A stretch of DNA of 64,000 nucleotides from Paraburkholderia xenovorans LB400 (GTDB lineage: Bacteria > Pseudomonadota > Gammaproteobacteria > Burkholderiales > Burkholderiaceae), in contig NC_007952.1 in NCBI RefSeq assembly GCF_000013645.1, forward strand, positions 1,240,001 through 1,304,000. Direction: 5' to 3'. A program made the translations under genes and the position numbers. Of this stretch, positions 1-8,711 are shown in pieces (position 1 is the first letter of the stretch; each line of letters starts with the position of its first letter). Under the pieces are notes generated by a model, which was given only the letters and a program-made list of their open reading frames with translations, had not been told where the DNA came from and did not search any database.

Positions 1-326
1 AAGGGTGCGCCAGTCACCAGCGGATTGTCGTGGAAACGCGCATCGACGCGGGCATCGGGAATGATCATGATGTCATCGCCTCTGATCGCATGCGCGCAGA
101 ACGATACATCGCGCGACGTTTCACAAACGTCCAGTCCCACGCTCGCGGCAAAAAGCTGTCTTTCGGTTTCGACCAGCGATATCAGTGCAATGGGAACACT
201 GAAAATGCTGGCGGCAAGCTGGACCAGACGATCAAAACCCGGGTCTGAGAGCACCGATCCGATGCCGTATTCCGCAAGCGCCGCGAGACGGTTTTGCTCG
301 GTTTCCTGTTCTGTAGACGATGCCAT
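1..326 (-). CDS. GAF-domain sensory protein, N-terminal part (runs off the left edge)
   Basis: Reading leftward from an ATG at 326, an open frame without a stop continues past base 1. It begins MASSTEQETEQNRL and goes on through a segment resembling the start of a GAF domain (VPIALISLVETERQLFAA, then SFCAHAIRG and IIPDARVDARF). This pattern is typical of the GAF domain at the front of bacterial sensor kinases and diguanylate cyclases. The start is supported by a GGGGGAG ribosome-binding site five to eleven bases upstream. Only about 108 residues are in the window, so the output domain and the function cannot be told. The next gene to the right is a dead fragment on the same strand. Confidence 0.7.
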   Translation of the reverse strand, partial: MASSTEQETEQNRLAALAEYGIGSVLSDPGFDRLVQLAASIFSVPIALISLVETERQLFAASVGLDVCETSRDVSFCAHAIRGDDIMIIPDARVDARFHDNPLVTGAP

Positions 327-419
327 GCCCGCTCCCCCAAGCCGATCTGTTTTTCACGACACGCCGGCCTCCGGACGTGCCGTCCCTTAATGTAACTGCA
401 ACAGGAAGAATTGTAAGAA

Positions 420-503
420 CTAATGCAGGCCGTATTCCGCTAGGGCAAGTTGCAGCGCCTCGAGGATGGCCGGTTCATCGTCCACCAGCAGTACCCTGAT
501 CAT
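420..503 (-). pseudogene. Response-regulator receiver domain, 27-residue N-terminal fragment
   Basis: The leftward frame from the ATG at 503 reads MIRVLLVDDEPAILEALQLA and stops after 27 residues. This is the canonical first strand and helix of a receiver domain, including the acidic pair (DD) that binds magnesium next to the phospho-acceptor site. The rest of the domain (phospho-acceptor Asp, Thr/Ser and Lys) is absent, so the protein cannot work. It is most simply the front end of a response regulator once paired with the kinase remnant to its right. No other explanation fits the motif, but the fragment is short. Confidence 0.6.
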
Positions 504-677
504 CTTTACCGCCCGAAAGTTCCGGTTGCGTCAAGCAAGTTCTGATCCAACTGTTCTTCTCCTCGCGCTGATAGAGTCGATTGTCATAGAGGTGGTCTGG
601 GCCCAGGTTGCCATACCGGATTTCTACGTCTGGGACAGGTGTTCCGGAAACAGATGCGCAAGCAATGCACCTGATAG

Positions 678-2821
678 ATGACGACCCCCGAACCGAAGGA
701 CATGCAGCCCGATACAAGCGACTGGACCCGGCGGTGGGTCGGGTCGACCAGGGACTATTCCGTGTTCCTGATTACCCCCGAGGGCAGGGTGGCCAGCTGG
801 AACGAGGGCGGTATCCGCACCGAGGGATACCAGCCGCAGGAAATCCTCGGCCAGCATTTTTCCGTTCTCTATACGGATAAGGACCGTCGTGATGGTTTCC
901 CCGATGCGGTGATGGACAGTGTCCGGCAAACGGGGTGTCACGACTCGGAAGGATGGCGCCGGCGAAAGGACGGGAGCACCTTCTGGGCGAGCGTGGACAC
1001 CACCGCCCTGCGCGATGACCGGGGACTGTTCGACGGTGCCGTTCAGGTGGTGCGCGACGTAAGCGAGAAGCGCCGGGCGAATGAGGCCGTGCTTGAAAGC
1101 GAGCAGCGTTTCCGGTTTCCGGCTGCTGGTGCAAGGGGTGACCGATTACGCCATCTTCATGCTCTCGCCCGACGGGTATGTGACGAACTGGAACAGCGGC
1201 GCCCGGCGGATCAAGGGCTACAGCGCCGAAGAGATTGTCGGTTCGCATTTCTCACGGTTCTATACGCCGGAAGACGCCGCTGCGGGCTCACCCCAGCGCG
1301 GCCTTGAGACGGCTGCCCGCGAAGGCCGGTTCGAAGCGGAAGGCCGGCGCGTGCGTCGGGACGGGACGACTTTCTGGGCACACGTGGTACTCGATGCAAT
1401 CCGTGATGACGAGGGAAAGCCCTCGGGGTTTGCGAAGATCACGCGGGACATCACCGAGCGGCGCGAGGTCAATGAACTTCTGGGAAAAACGCGGGCCGCG
1501 CTGTTCCAGGCGCAGAAAATGGAGGCGATCGGCAAGCTGACGGGTGGCGTCGCGCATGACTTCAACAACGTCCTGCAGGTGCTGAGGGGCAACCTCGAAC
1601 TGCTCGAGAACCGGCATCGCCGGGACGCCTGGAGCGGTGAGCGGCTCGCCCATGCGATCGATGCCGTCGAGCGGGGTGCCAAACTCGCGTCGCAACTCCT
1701 CGCGTTTGGCCGGCGGCAGGTGTTGCGCCCGGTTGTCGTCAATCTTTCAGCGGCGGTGCACGGAATAGATAACATGCTTGCTCGCGCGCTGGGTGACACG
1801 ATCAATGTGGAGACGGTGGTGGCGGCGGGCCTATGGAATGCGCTCGTCGATATCCATCAGCTCGAGAATGTGCTGCTGAACCTGGCTATCAATGCGCGCG
1901 ACGCGATGCCCTCAGGGGGGCGTCTCACCATCGACCATCCGGGTTTATCTGCCAAGGTCAACGGAAACGGCTGTTGATCCGCACGCAAGACACGACCACA
2001 GCCTAATGAGGGGCGGCAAGGAAACCATCCTCGTCGTGGAGGACGATGCCAGGGTTCAGTCAAGGGTCGTCAACATGCTCACGGACCTGGGCCGCGGTTC
2101 TGAAGGCAGATGATGCGGAGCAGGCGCTTGCCGTGATACGAAGCGGTGTTCATATCGACGTTCTATTTACGGATGTGGTCATGCCTGGCACGCTGCGAAG
2201 TCCTGAAATGGCCCGCGAGGCAGCCCTGCCGCTGCCGCACCTGAAGATTCTTTTCACTTCCGGTTACACCCAGAACGCAGTCGTGCATGGAGGACGACTG
2301 GACCCCGGCGTTGAACTGCTGGGCAAGCCTTACAGCCAGGAAGAACTTGCGCACAAGCTGCGCCGTATTCTCGGCACACCGGGCGAGGCGATCAACGTGG
2401 CGTCTGACGATGCGGACACCGCTCGGTCTGGTACTGCCGCGTGGTCCGCAGGGCCATTGCATGTCCTGGTCGTCGAGGATGACGCGGCTTCGTTAGATGC
2501 AGTCTGCGAAATCCTCCAGATGCTCGTCACGGTACGGCAGAGGCGACGCATGCGTCCGAGGTCATGGAGCGGCTCAATGCCGGGAGATTCGATGTCCTGC
2601 TCACTGATCTGAACCTTCCCGGCGTCTCCGGACTCGAGCTTGCAAAACGGGCTCTCGCAGTACACCCGGATATACACGTGGTACTTGCATCAGGAGATGA
2701 GTTGCCGGACAACTCGATGCATGGCTTTCCGTGTGCAAAACTACGCAAACCTTACACTGTAGATGACCTCGACCATGTCCTCCGGGTGATTCAACGCACG
2801 TTGCATGCTAATCGTCGTTAG
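678..2821 (+). pseudogene. Hybrid histidine kinase (PAS-PAS-HisKA-HATPase-REC-REC), multiply broken
   Basis: Three frames together spell one hybrid sensor kinase. Frame one (678 to about 1115) is a PAS domain (DYSVFLITPEGRVASWNEGG). Frame two (about 1120-1977) holds a second PAS domain, the HisKA box with its phospho-accepting His (GGVAHDFNNVLQ) and the N-box of the ATPase (NLAINARDAMP). Then come two receiver domains (ILVVEDDARVQSRVV; LHVLVVEDDAASLDAV), the first with its Asp in LFTDVVMPG, the second in LLTDLNLPG. Breaks: a 7-bp tandem duplication at 1109-1122; loss of the G1/F/G2 half of the ATPase domain around 1950-2008; a probable 2-bp loss near 2090; a 1-bp loss near 2528. The family kinase would phosphorylate a response regulator; this copy is inactive. 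It sits beside a receiver fragment on the other strand. Confidence 0.85.
1109..1122. repeat. 7-bp perfect tandem duplication that frameshifts the kinase
   Basis: TTTCCGG occurs twice back to back. Removing one copy joins the coding sense of the first PAS segment (ending ESEQRFR) to the second (LLVQGVTDYAIF) in one frame. The duplication therefore looks like the inactivating mutation and is consistent with replication slippage. Confidence 0.85.
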
Positions 2822-2882
2822 CCACTCATTGGGCCCGTCGAATTCTCGCATGGCAGGTCGGTGACGTTAGCCTCGGGCTCCC

Positions 2883-3347
2883 ATGCCTGGGCCGTCGGTC
2901 ACGTTATCCAACCGCTCGTACGCGACCGTCTCTCGTGCTCCGCCGCGATATTCGATCCCGAATCCGCAATTGCTCCGCCGTTCGTGTCGAAACAGGCGGC
3001 GACAGGTCCCCTATGACGAGTGGATAAGGGTACCGGGCGCGTTCGTCGCTGCGGTTGACAAACGGCTCTTTACAGCGGTTCAGACCAAGCTCGCACGTAG
3101 CAGGCGCCGACCGACGCGCGACGAAATCATCGATGGCATGCGTAAGGTGATAAGCCGCGCAGGCAGGATCAATCAGAAGTTGCTAAAGCACTACAGGCGC
3201 GCCTCGTCAACGGAGCAGATGGCGCACGAGTTTCGCAGTCTCAACGAAGCGTACAAAGTCATCGGCTATGGGCCGAACCTCGATCCCGAGCACTCCGAAA
3301 ACCGAGGGGGCGAGCGCAATATGGAACGACTAGTTGCGGAAGCGTAA
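2883..3347 (+). pseudogene. Serine recombinase, C-terminal remnant
   Basis: From about 3012 the frame reads YDEWIRVPGAFVAAVDKRLF, then a basic segment and PTRDEIIDGMRKVISRAGRI, ending with FRSLNEAYKVIGYGPN. This is the recurring C-terminal pattern of large 'recombinase family' serine recombinases, which cut and rejoin DNA through an N-terminal catalytic serine. The N-terminal resolvase domain with that serine is not present upstream in any frame. The first 40 or so residues (from 2883) do not look like the family and are probably fortuitous. It is a mobile-element remnant next to the phased repeat array. Confidence 0.5.
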
Positions 3348-3615
3348 CCGCAATGCGGCGGGATCTCGGACGCGATGCCCGGTATGAAAAGCACACCATC
3401 GCGACAAAGCCCTTTTCTTTTGGCCCGACTGCACGCCCTGCACGAACTTCGTGGGGACGCGGCGCGTCCGTATTCGAGCTGCATGCATCGGCGGGGCGCC
3501 ACAACTTGTCGGTGCGCTTCCTCGTCGGTGCGTGGCGCCCAAAACCGGCGGTAGCCTATCCTGCAATACCGTGTTTTCAGTGCGGTTTTTGTCGCCCGGC
3601 GTAAACGTTTTGCGC

Positions 3616-3643
3616 AGAGGTTTCCGTCACGGCGTAAACCTCT
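3616..3643. repeat. 8-bp inverted repeat
   Basis: AGAGGTTT at 3616-3623 is mirrored by AAACCTCT at 3636-3643 with a 12-base loop. It lies just left of the 11-bp phased array. It could be a protein-binding site or a stem; nothing in the sequence decides which. Confidence 0.45.
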
Positions 3644-3659
3644 GTTCAGGCCCCGAAGT

Positions 3660-4292
3660 ATCGCGTGCGAATGGCGTGCGAACCGTGTGCGAAGGCCGTG
3701 CGAAACCGCTGCGCAGAGGTCTCCCTTCGGGCGCAAACGAAATGCGTATGCCGGTGCGCAAACGGATGCTCTTCCCGTGCGCAGTACTCGCGTTTATCGG
3801 TCCATTCCGTGCGCATGGCATGCCCACGATTGTGCGTATGTCGTCATGCTAAACGCACGTGTGACGTGTGCAGAAGTGGCGCGATACAGGGTGCAGGTCT
3901 GGCGTTGCCGCGTTGCAAGCCATACACAGGTCGGGTGCTATCGATGTCCGATCCACGTCGTTGCCACGTTTGCCGATCTCGCGCTGTCGATACTCATCCG
4001 CCGTCTATCGATGACCGACGGCCGTGCGTAACGTGAGGGTGCACCGTGCGAACCTAGTGCGTAGCGCGAGCGAACCTCGATGCGTAACGGGGCGTGAATG
4101 CGGAGCGTCAATGGCGGATGTGTCGCGCATGTACGACAGGCGTTAAAAGTGCGTTGTGCTCACCGCTTCCCATCACGTCCCATGCGTTCCCGTACCCGTT
4201 TGCCGCGCGAAAACAGGTAGTTGACGGGTGCGTTTGCTGTGCGCAGGATGGTCACAGGTCCGTGCGTTAACGGCGCGCAGGAAGGTGTGCAC
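3660..4292. repeat. Array of GTGCGNA words phased about every 11 bp
   Basis: GTGCGAA occurs at 3665, 3676, 3687 and 3698, followed by CTGCGCA at 3709: five units exactly 11 bp apart. Degenerate members continue with roughly the same phase (ATGCGTA 3742, GTGCGCA 3754, 3777 and 3809, GTGCGTA 3832). A second tight cluster has GTGCGTA 4024, GTGCGAA 4046, GTGCGTA 4057, GAGCGAA 4068 and ATGCGTA 4080. A third has GTGCGTT 4228, GTGCGCA 4239, GTGCGTT 4262, GCGCGCA 4273 and GTGTGCA 4285. An 11-bp period is not a codon multiple, which argues against coding origin, and no convincing protein is seen in this stretch. One site per helical turn is how plasmid centromeres and iterons are built. The array stops just before the ribosome-binding site of the gene at 4305. 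Confidence 0.6.
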
Positions 4293-4304
4293 GGGAGGGT
4301 GACA

Positions 4305-4652
4305 ATGCCTGTCGCGAGGGTCTATACGAAGTCGCAATGGGAGGCGTTTGCCCGTGCGCTCGACGCGCTGCCTGAAAAGCCCGATGCAGAACGCGGGGTC
4401 ACGGTGCGCGATGCTATGAAGGACATGCGCGCGCGCGTACGCGCGGCGCAGGCAAAGGGCTACACGCTGGAGCAGATCGCGGAACACGCGAAGTCGCACG
4501 GAATCGACATTACGGCGGGCGCGATCCGCTACGGGCTGCGCGCAGCCGGGAAGGGTAGCGTCGCGAACGGCACACGCGCGGCGTCAGGCGGGAGAGCAGC
4601 AGGCACGCCTCAACGTTCGCCACGCTGCGATGCCTGCCCGTGCGGTGAGTGA
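4305..4652 (+). CDS. Small plasmid-type protein with a predicted helix-turn-helix
   Basis: The 115-residue frame starts at an ATG preceded by GGGAGGG (4293-4299) at good spacing. It opens MPVARVYTKSQWEAFARALD. Residues about 28-72 read as helices ending in GYTLEQIAEHAKSHGIDITA followed by AIRYGL, a helix-turn-helix-like arrangement that I associate with small proteins on mobilizable plasmids, although I cannot name the family. The tail (from about residue 80) is low-complexity, rich in Gly, Arg and Ala, with a Cys pair (CDACPC). The position directly after the phased array suggests it could bind those sites, as ParR- or KorA-type proteins do; that is inference. Confidence 0.5.
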   Translation: MPVARVYTKSQWEAFARALDALPEKPDAERGVTVRDAMKDMRARVRAAQAKGYTLEQIAEHAKSHGIDITAGAIRYGLRAAGKGSVANGTRAASGGRAAGTPQRSPRCDACPCGE

Positions 4653-4695
4653 GAGGTTCAGATTTTGGCATCACGCAGCGCCTGTTTCACGTCTA

Positions 4696-4837
4696 CAGGA
4701 CAGGAATAAATTTCTGCAGAACCCGATGGGGGCCGCGCCGCTTCGGCGCATCGGCCGAATCCAGCGCTGAATTTGTCGTACCAGCACCGAATCGTTTCGT
4801 ACGCCACCGCGTCACTCCCGCGGCTAACCGCCCGAAC
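4696..4837 (-). pseudogene. IS6-like transposase fragment
   Basis: On the minus strand the frame contains VAYETIRCWYDKFSAGFGR followed by a basic stretch. This resembles the region just before the first catalytic Asp in IS6-family transposases of Burkholderiaceae (usual pattern YETIR.W..KF...FAR...RR...GDTWHLDE). The flanking parts, including all three catalytic acidic residues, are missing or unrecognisable. No terminal repeats were found around it. It is a relic of an insertion sequence. Confidence 0.45.
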
Positions 4838-5035
4838 GCTCCCTGTTTCCCGCAACCTGTGCACGCCGAATGCGCATTTGCGGGAATACCCCATGACGAT
4901 ACGCGGAGAAAACGCTTTAAAGTAAACGTAATGCAGGATGTGTGTCCTGATATATAGGACATGAGACCGGCGATCGCTGCGTCGGCACGAGGCGTGAGTT
5001 CACGCGTCGCCGCAGGTCGACCAGGAGGTGGCTCG

Positions 5036-5359
5036 ATGAACGGTTTGGTGCTTACCCTGATATTCGCGGTACTGAACAACGTCGGCTATGGTCTGCTGCT
5101 GTTGCTCCTCCCGTCGGGACTCACGAACGTGTTCGGATCGCTGGGTGTGCCGAACTTCGTGCATGCGCCGTTCTATATGCCCGGGGCTTATCCCGCTTAC
5201 GAACGGGTTCAACTCACCGGTAACTTCCGGATCGCACTGCTGATTGCGCCCGTGCTGGACGCGGCGTTAGGCGTGTTTTGCGCGCCGGCGTGGCGGCTAT
5301 GCCGCACCCGGCCAGGCATGATCGTGCGGGCCGCTGCTCTTCCGACGGTTGCCATGTAG
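5036..5359 (+). pseudogene. LivH-type branched-chain amino-acid ABC permease, truncated and internally deleted
   Basis: The ATG at 5036 follows a strong AGGAGGTGG site. The frame begins with a hydrophobic segment and continues GLTNVFGSLGVPNFVHAPFY then MPGAYPAY, matching the N-terminus of LivH permeases (usual pattern GLTLIFGVLGVVNFAHG..YMLGAY). After about residue 85 it jumps to RTRPGMIVRAAA, which in intact LivH lies far downstream, and then stops. The protein is 107 residues against about 290-300 for the family. So the gene has lost its middle and its end and cannot form the channel of a LivFGHMK importer. No other liv genes are nearby. Confidence 0.65.
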
Positions 5360-5411
5360 TCCCTGCGCGCACAACCCGAAAAACGCACTTCATATCGCAA
5401 CGGAGAGAGCA

Positions 5412-6734
5412 ATGGCAACACCCGATAAACAGGAATCGCCGGTACGCACCATCCTTCGCGTGACGAGCGGCAATTTTCTGGAGATGTACGATTTCTCTGT
5501 GTACGGTTTTTACGCCGTGTCGATTTCGCATGCGCTGTTTCCACGCGGCAACGAGTTCGTCTCACTGATGCTCTCGCTCGCCACCTTCGGCGTCGGCTTC
5601 CTGATGCGGCCGATCGGTGCGCTGGTACTCGGCTCGTACATCGACCGCAAAGGCCGCCGCGCTGGCCTGCTATTGACGCTGGCGCTGATGGCGGCGGGCA
5701 TGCTGATGATCACCTTCACACCGGGGTATCAGACCATCGGCATGGCCGCGCCGGTGATCGTCGTGCTGGGGCGGTTGCTGCAAGGCTTTTCCGCAGGCGC
5801 GGAACTGGGCGGCGTGTCGGTTTATCTCGCCGAGATCGCGCCGCCCGGCAAGCGCGGCTTCTGGGTGAGCTGGCAGTCCGCCAGCCAGCAGGCCGCAGTG
5901 GTGTTCGCCGCGGTGCTGGGCGTGGCGCTGCGCTGGCAACTCACGCCGCAGCAGATGGATAGCTGGGGCTGGCGTATTCCGTTCGTGATCGGCTGCCTGA
6001 TCATTCCTGTGCTGTTCACGATCCGCCGTCGTTTGCGCGAAACGGAGGCGTTCGAGAAGCGGACCCGGCATCCGTCGACACGCGAAATTTTCACGTCGCT
6101 CAGCGTCAACGCGAGGCGCATTACCGGCGCGATCATGATGGTCACGCTGACGGCGGTGATGTTCAACCTCATCACCGCCTATACGCCGACTTTCGGCAGC
6201 CGCGTGCTGCATCTTCCGGAACTCGATTCATTCGCGGTGGCGATGGCGGTGGGCGTAGTCAACTTCGCGATGTTGCCGATCGTCGGCGCGCTATCGGATC
6301 GGATCGGCCGACGGCCCGTGCTGCTCGTGTGCGCGGCGCTGGTGATCCTCACGGCCTATCCGTTGATGCTGTGGCTCGTGCAGGCGCCGAGTTTCGCGCG
6401 GCTGCTGGCCGTCGAGGTGTGGTACGCGATGATCTACGGATCGTGGCAGGCGGGCATGGTGGTGGCACTCACCGAACTCATGCCGGCGCATATACGCGGC
6501 ACCGGCTTTTCGCTGGTGTGGAGTCTCGCGCAAGCGATCTTCGGCGGCTTCACGCCGGTCATCTGCACGGTGCTGATCCACATGACCGGCAATCGCGCGA
6601 TGCCCGCGCTGTGGGTGTCGCTCGCGGCGGTGGTAGCTCTGATCGCCACGCTGCGGATGTACCGCGACCGGCCGTCCGCAGGCGATCGTTCCGACGATCT
6701 GCGCGACCCAGCGCTCCGCCATCAGCCCTCGTAG
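5412..6734 (+). CDS. MHS-family (citrate/tricarballylate-type) proton symporter
   Basis: 440 residues with about twelve hydrophobic segments, length normal for the metabolite:H+ symporter branch of the major facilitator superfamily. The opening (VRTILRVTSGNFLEMYDFSV followed by YGFYA) and the loop-2 motif GSYIDRKGRRAGL, echoed in loop 8 by GALSDRIGRRPVL, are diagnostic of MHS proteins such as citrate, tricarballylate and dicarboxylate carriers. It acts in the inner membrane, importing a carboxylate with protons. The ATG at 5412 is chosen because GGAGAGAG lies just upstream; longer in-frame starts exist but lack such a site. It opens the catabolic cluster, so its substrate is probably one of the acids processed there. 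The exact substrate cannot be read from sequence. Confidence 0.85.
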   Translation: MATPDKQESPVRTILRVTSGNFLEMYDFSVYGFYAVSISHALFPRGNEFVSLMLSLATFGVGFLMRPIGALVLGSYIDRKGRRAGLLLTLALMAAGMLMITFTPGYQTIGMAAPVIVVLGRLLQGFSAGAELGGVSVYLAEIAPPGKRGFWVSWQSASQQAAVVFAAVLGVALRWQLTPQQMDSWGWRIPFVIGCLIIPVLFTIRRRLRETEAFEKRTRHPSTREIFTSLSVNARRITGAIMMVTLTAVMFNLITAYTPTFGSRVLHLPELDSFAVAMAVGVVNFAMLPIVGALSDRIGRRPVLLVCAALVILTAYPLMLWLVQAPSFARLLAVEVWYAMIYGSWQAGMVVALTELMPAHIRGTGFSLVWSLAQAIFGGFTPVICTVLIHMTGNRAMPALWVSLAAVVALIATLRMYRDRPSAGDRSDDLRDPALRHQPS

Positions 6735-6770
6735 CGGCGCGGCCATCGTTTGACAGGTTTGACAGACAGA

Positions 6771-6806
6771 AGCGGGGCGCGTCCGGTGGACTGGACGCTC
6801 CCCGCT
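6771..6806. terminator. Bidirectional hairpin terminator between convergent genes
   Basis: AGCGGGGCGCGTCC (6771-6784) and GGACGCTCCCCGCT (6793-6806) form a stem with one mismatch and an 8-base loop. It sits between the convergent symporter and dioxygenase genes. No long T-run follows. Confidence 0.65.
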
Positions 6807-6852
6807 GCATGAATCTTACTGTCGCGAGCTGCCGGACGGCTTGCTTCGGCGC

Positions 6853-7434
6853 TCAGTTCGCATTCCAGAGATTCGGCACCACGCTCGACGAGAAACCCGA
6901 TACGAATTCTTTCACGCCACCGGTCTCACCGTTGTACACGTGGCGTCGCACACGGCCAATATTTGCGCCGTACACGTGAATGCTGATCGACACGCGATCG
7001 TCGTACACATTGCTCACCTGATGCACGTCGCCGACAGAAGGCGACACCACGTCGATCCCGCCTTCCTCCAGCACGTCGGTCTGCGCCACGCGCAGAGGCT
7101 GGTCCGGTCCCACGACTTCAAAGCGTGTGGAGTGCTCGGAACCGCGCAGCATGCCGATCATGCCCCACACGGTGTGATCGTGAATCGGCGTCTTCTGACC
7201 CGGTCCCCAGACGAAACTCACCACCGAGAAGCGCTGTTTCGGATCGCAGTGCAACAAATACTGTTGATAGAACTCGGGATGTGGCTGCGCGAACGCGTCG
7301 GGCAGCCAGTCGTCCTTGGCCAGCAGTCGAGTCATGGGTGCGCGCATTCTGTCCAGCAGAGCGGCCTCGTGTAGGTCATCGCCGACGATGTCGGTCAGAT
7401 CGCTGACGAATTCGCGTAGGCGAGCAATGCTCAT
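6853..7434 (-). CDS. mdo: 3-Mercaptopropionate dioxygenase (cysteine-dioxygenase-like cupin)
   Basis: 193 residues, cupin fold. Iron ligands are visible as His85 and His87 (TPIHDHTVWGMIG) and His138 (VGDVHQVSN). The Ser-His-Tyr triad of bacterial thiol dioxygenases is Ser151-His153-Tyr155. Residues that I recall separating 3-mercaptopropionate dioxygenase from cysteine dioxygenase are also present: Gln58 and Arg164. All sit exactly four positions before those of the Azotobacter enzyme (His89/91/142, Ser155-His157-Tyr159, Gln62, Arg168). The enzyme adds O2 to 3-mercaptopropionate to give 3-sulfinopropionate, in the cytoplasm. It lies 175 bases downstream of a LysR gene on the same strand and converges with the symporter. 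A cysteine dioxygenase role is possible but less likely. Confidence 0.82.
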   Translation of the reverse strand: MSIARLREFVSDLTDIVGDDLHEAALLDRMRAPMTRLLAKDDWLPDAFAQPHPEFYQQYLLHCDPKQRFSVVSFVWGPGQKTPIHDHTVWGMIGMLRGSEHSTRFEVVGPDQPLRVAQTDVLEEGGIDVVSPSVGDVHQVSNVYDDRVSISIHVYGANIGRVRRHVYNGETGGVKEFVSGFSSSVVPNLWNAN

Positions 7435-7609
7435 ACAGGTCTCCTTGGTGTTGGATCAGGGAAAGAGTGCGCGCAGTGTCGTGCTCAGGTGAGCGGGCCG
7501 CGTCGCGTGCTGGACCGGCCTTCATGCGGCGGGAGTGTCAGGTCGGCCACCTTAGGTGGCTTGTACCCGGCTCTGGATAAACCGGCGACGATCACGTCGC
7601 CAAGACGCC

Positions 7610-8455
7610 TCACGCAATGTGTGGCGCGTCCGAGGTTTTCCGGATAAACGCGCCAGACGTGCGGCAGCGGTTTGAATCGGCCAGTTCGATGCGTTGCAGC
7701 GCGGGTGCGAACGCACTCGTTTCCAGCATGTTTTCCGGCACGAAACCGAGGCCCACGCCACGCGCCACCAGTCCGAGTTTCTGCTCGGTGCCGAAAGTGG
7801 CGATGCGTATCGCCAATGGCAGCCCGCGATCGCTGAGCGCGCGCTGCAGCGAATCACGAAAGCCACAGCCTTCGGGGCTAAGCACCCATTCGCGATCGTG
7901 CAGTTCATCCAGTCGCGCACGGGCCGGCGCCGAGCCGCGCTGAGCGACCACCACCATCGGCAGCACGCCGATCGACTCGGCAAGCAGGCCGCTATTGAAC
8001 CGTGCGGACTCGGGCAGGACAGCGATCGCCGCATCGACTGCGCCCTGACGCAATTGTCCGATGACTTCGGTGCTCCAGCCCGACGCGACTTCGACTTCCA
8101 TCTGCGGAAAGGCTTCGCGCAGCGCGGGCAGCGCGTCGAACAGCGCCAGTTCCGCCAGCGTCTCCGCCACACCGACGCGCAGCCGCCCGGTAAGCGGAGC
8201 GTCGGCGCGGATCAGGTCCTCGATCAGTTCGACATCGCGCATCACGTTCATGCACAGATCGAACACGCGCCGGCCAAGCGGCGTCGGCCGGCTCGGCTTG
8301 GTGTTGCGGTCGAGCAGCAGCACGCCGAGATCCTTCTCGAGGCTCTGCACGCGCCGCGTGACGGCCGGCTGATGCGTGAGCAGCACTTCCGCTGCGCCGG
8401 TGACCGACTCGCTGCGCACTACCGCGACGAAGGCGTGAATGTCTTCCAATTTCAT
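7610..8455 (-). CDS. LysR-family transcriptional regulator
   Basis: 281 residues from the ATG at 8455 (MKLEDIHAFVAVVRSESVTG). The N-terminal helix-turn-helix of LysR proteins is clear at about residues 17-37, followed by a PBP2-like effector domain (RLRVGVAETLAELALFDALP; FGTEQKLGLVARGVGLGFVP). The C-terminus is slightly short (family about 295-310). Another frame continues to 7552, so a late frameshift is possible. It lies upstream of the dioxygenase in the same direction and diverges from the IclR gene, so it probably controls one or both. The effector is unknown. Confidence 0.85.
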   Translation of the reverse strand: MKLEDIHAFVAVVRSESVTGAAEVLLTHQPAVTRRVQSLEKDLGVLLLDRNTKPSRPTPLGRRVFDLCMNVMRDVELIEDLIRADAPLTGRLRVGVAETLAELALFDALPALREAFPQMEVEVASGWSTEVIGQLRQGAVDAAIAVLPESARFNSGLLAESIGVLPMVVVAQRGSAPARARLDELHDREWVLSPEGCGFRDSLQRALSDRGLPLAIRIATFGTEQKLGLVARGVGLGFVPENMLETSAFAPALQRIELADSNRCRTSGAFIRKTSDAPHIA

Positions 8456-8711
8456 CAGGTTCGCTCCAACGCCCGCGGGGGATACGCCATGACGATCGGA
8501 TGGTTGCGTGCACAGACGCGTGCGCTGTTGCAGCATATGGGCTGTTAGACTGTTGCAAAGCATAGGACACAAATCCCAAAATATCCATCATGGGAATTTC
8601 GAAGTGCGGTTTCATGCTGGCTTCGCATAATGTCGGGATGACGGCTTGCACCTTCGCGGCCGTTTGCTCCCGAAACGCTCCGTGCGGGTTGCACTGCCGA
8701 TGAGGTCGTCG
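8456..8711. promoter_or_regulatory. Divergent lysR / iclR intergenic region
   Basis: 256 bases between two outward-facing regulators. It contains GCATAGGACACAAATCCC (from about 8557), related to the TAGGAC words before other operons here. Next to it, AAATCCC and GGGAATTT form an imperfect inverted repeat (about 8570-8599). These are candidate operators; exact promoters were not assigned. Confidence 0.4.
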
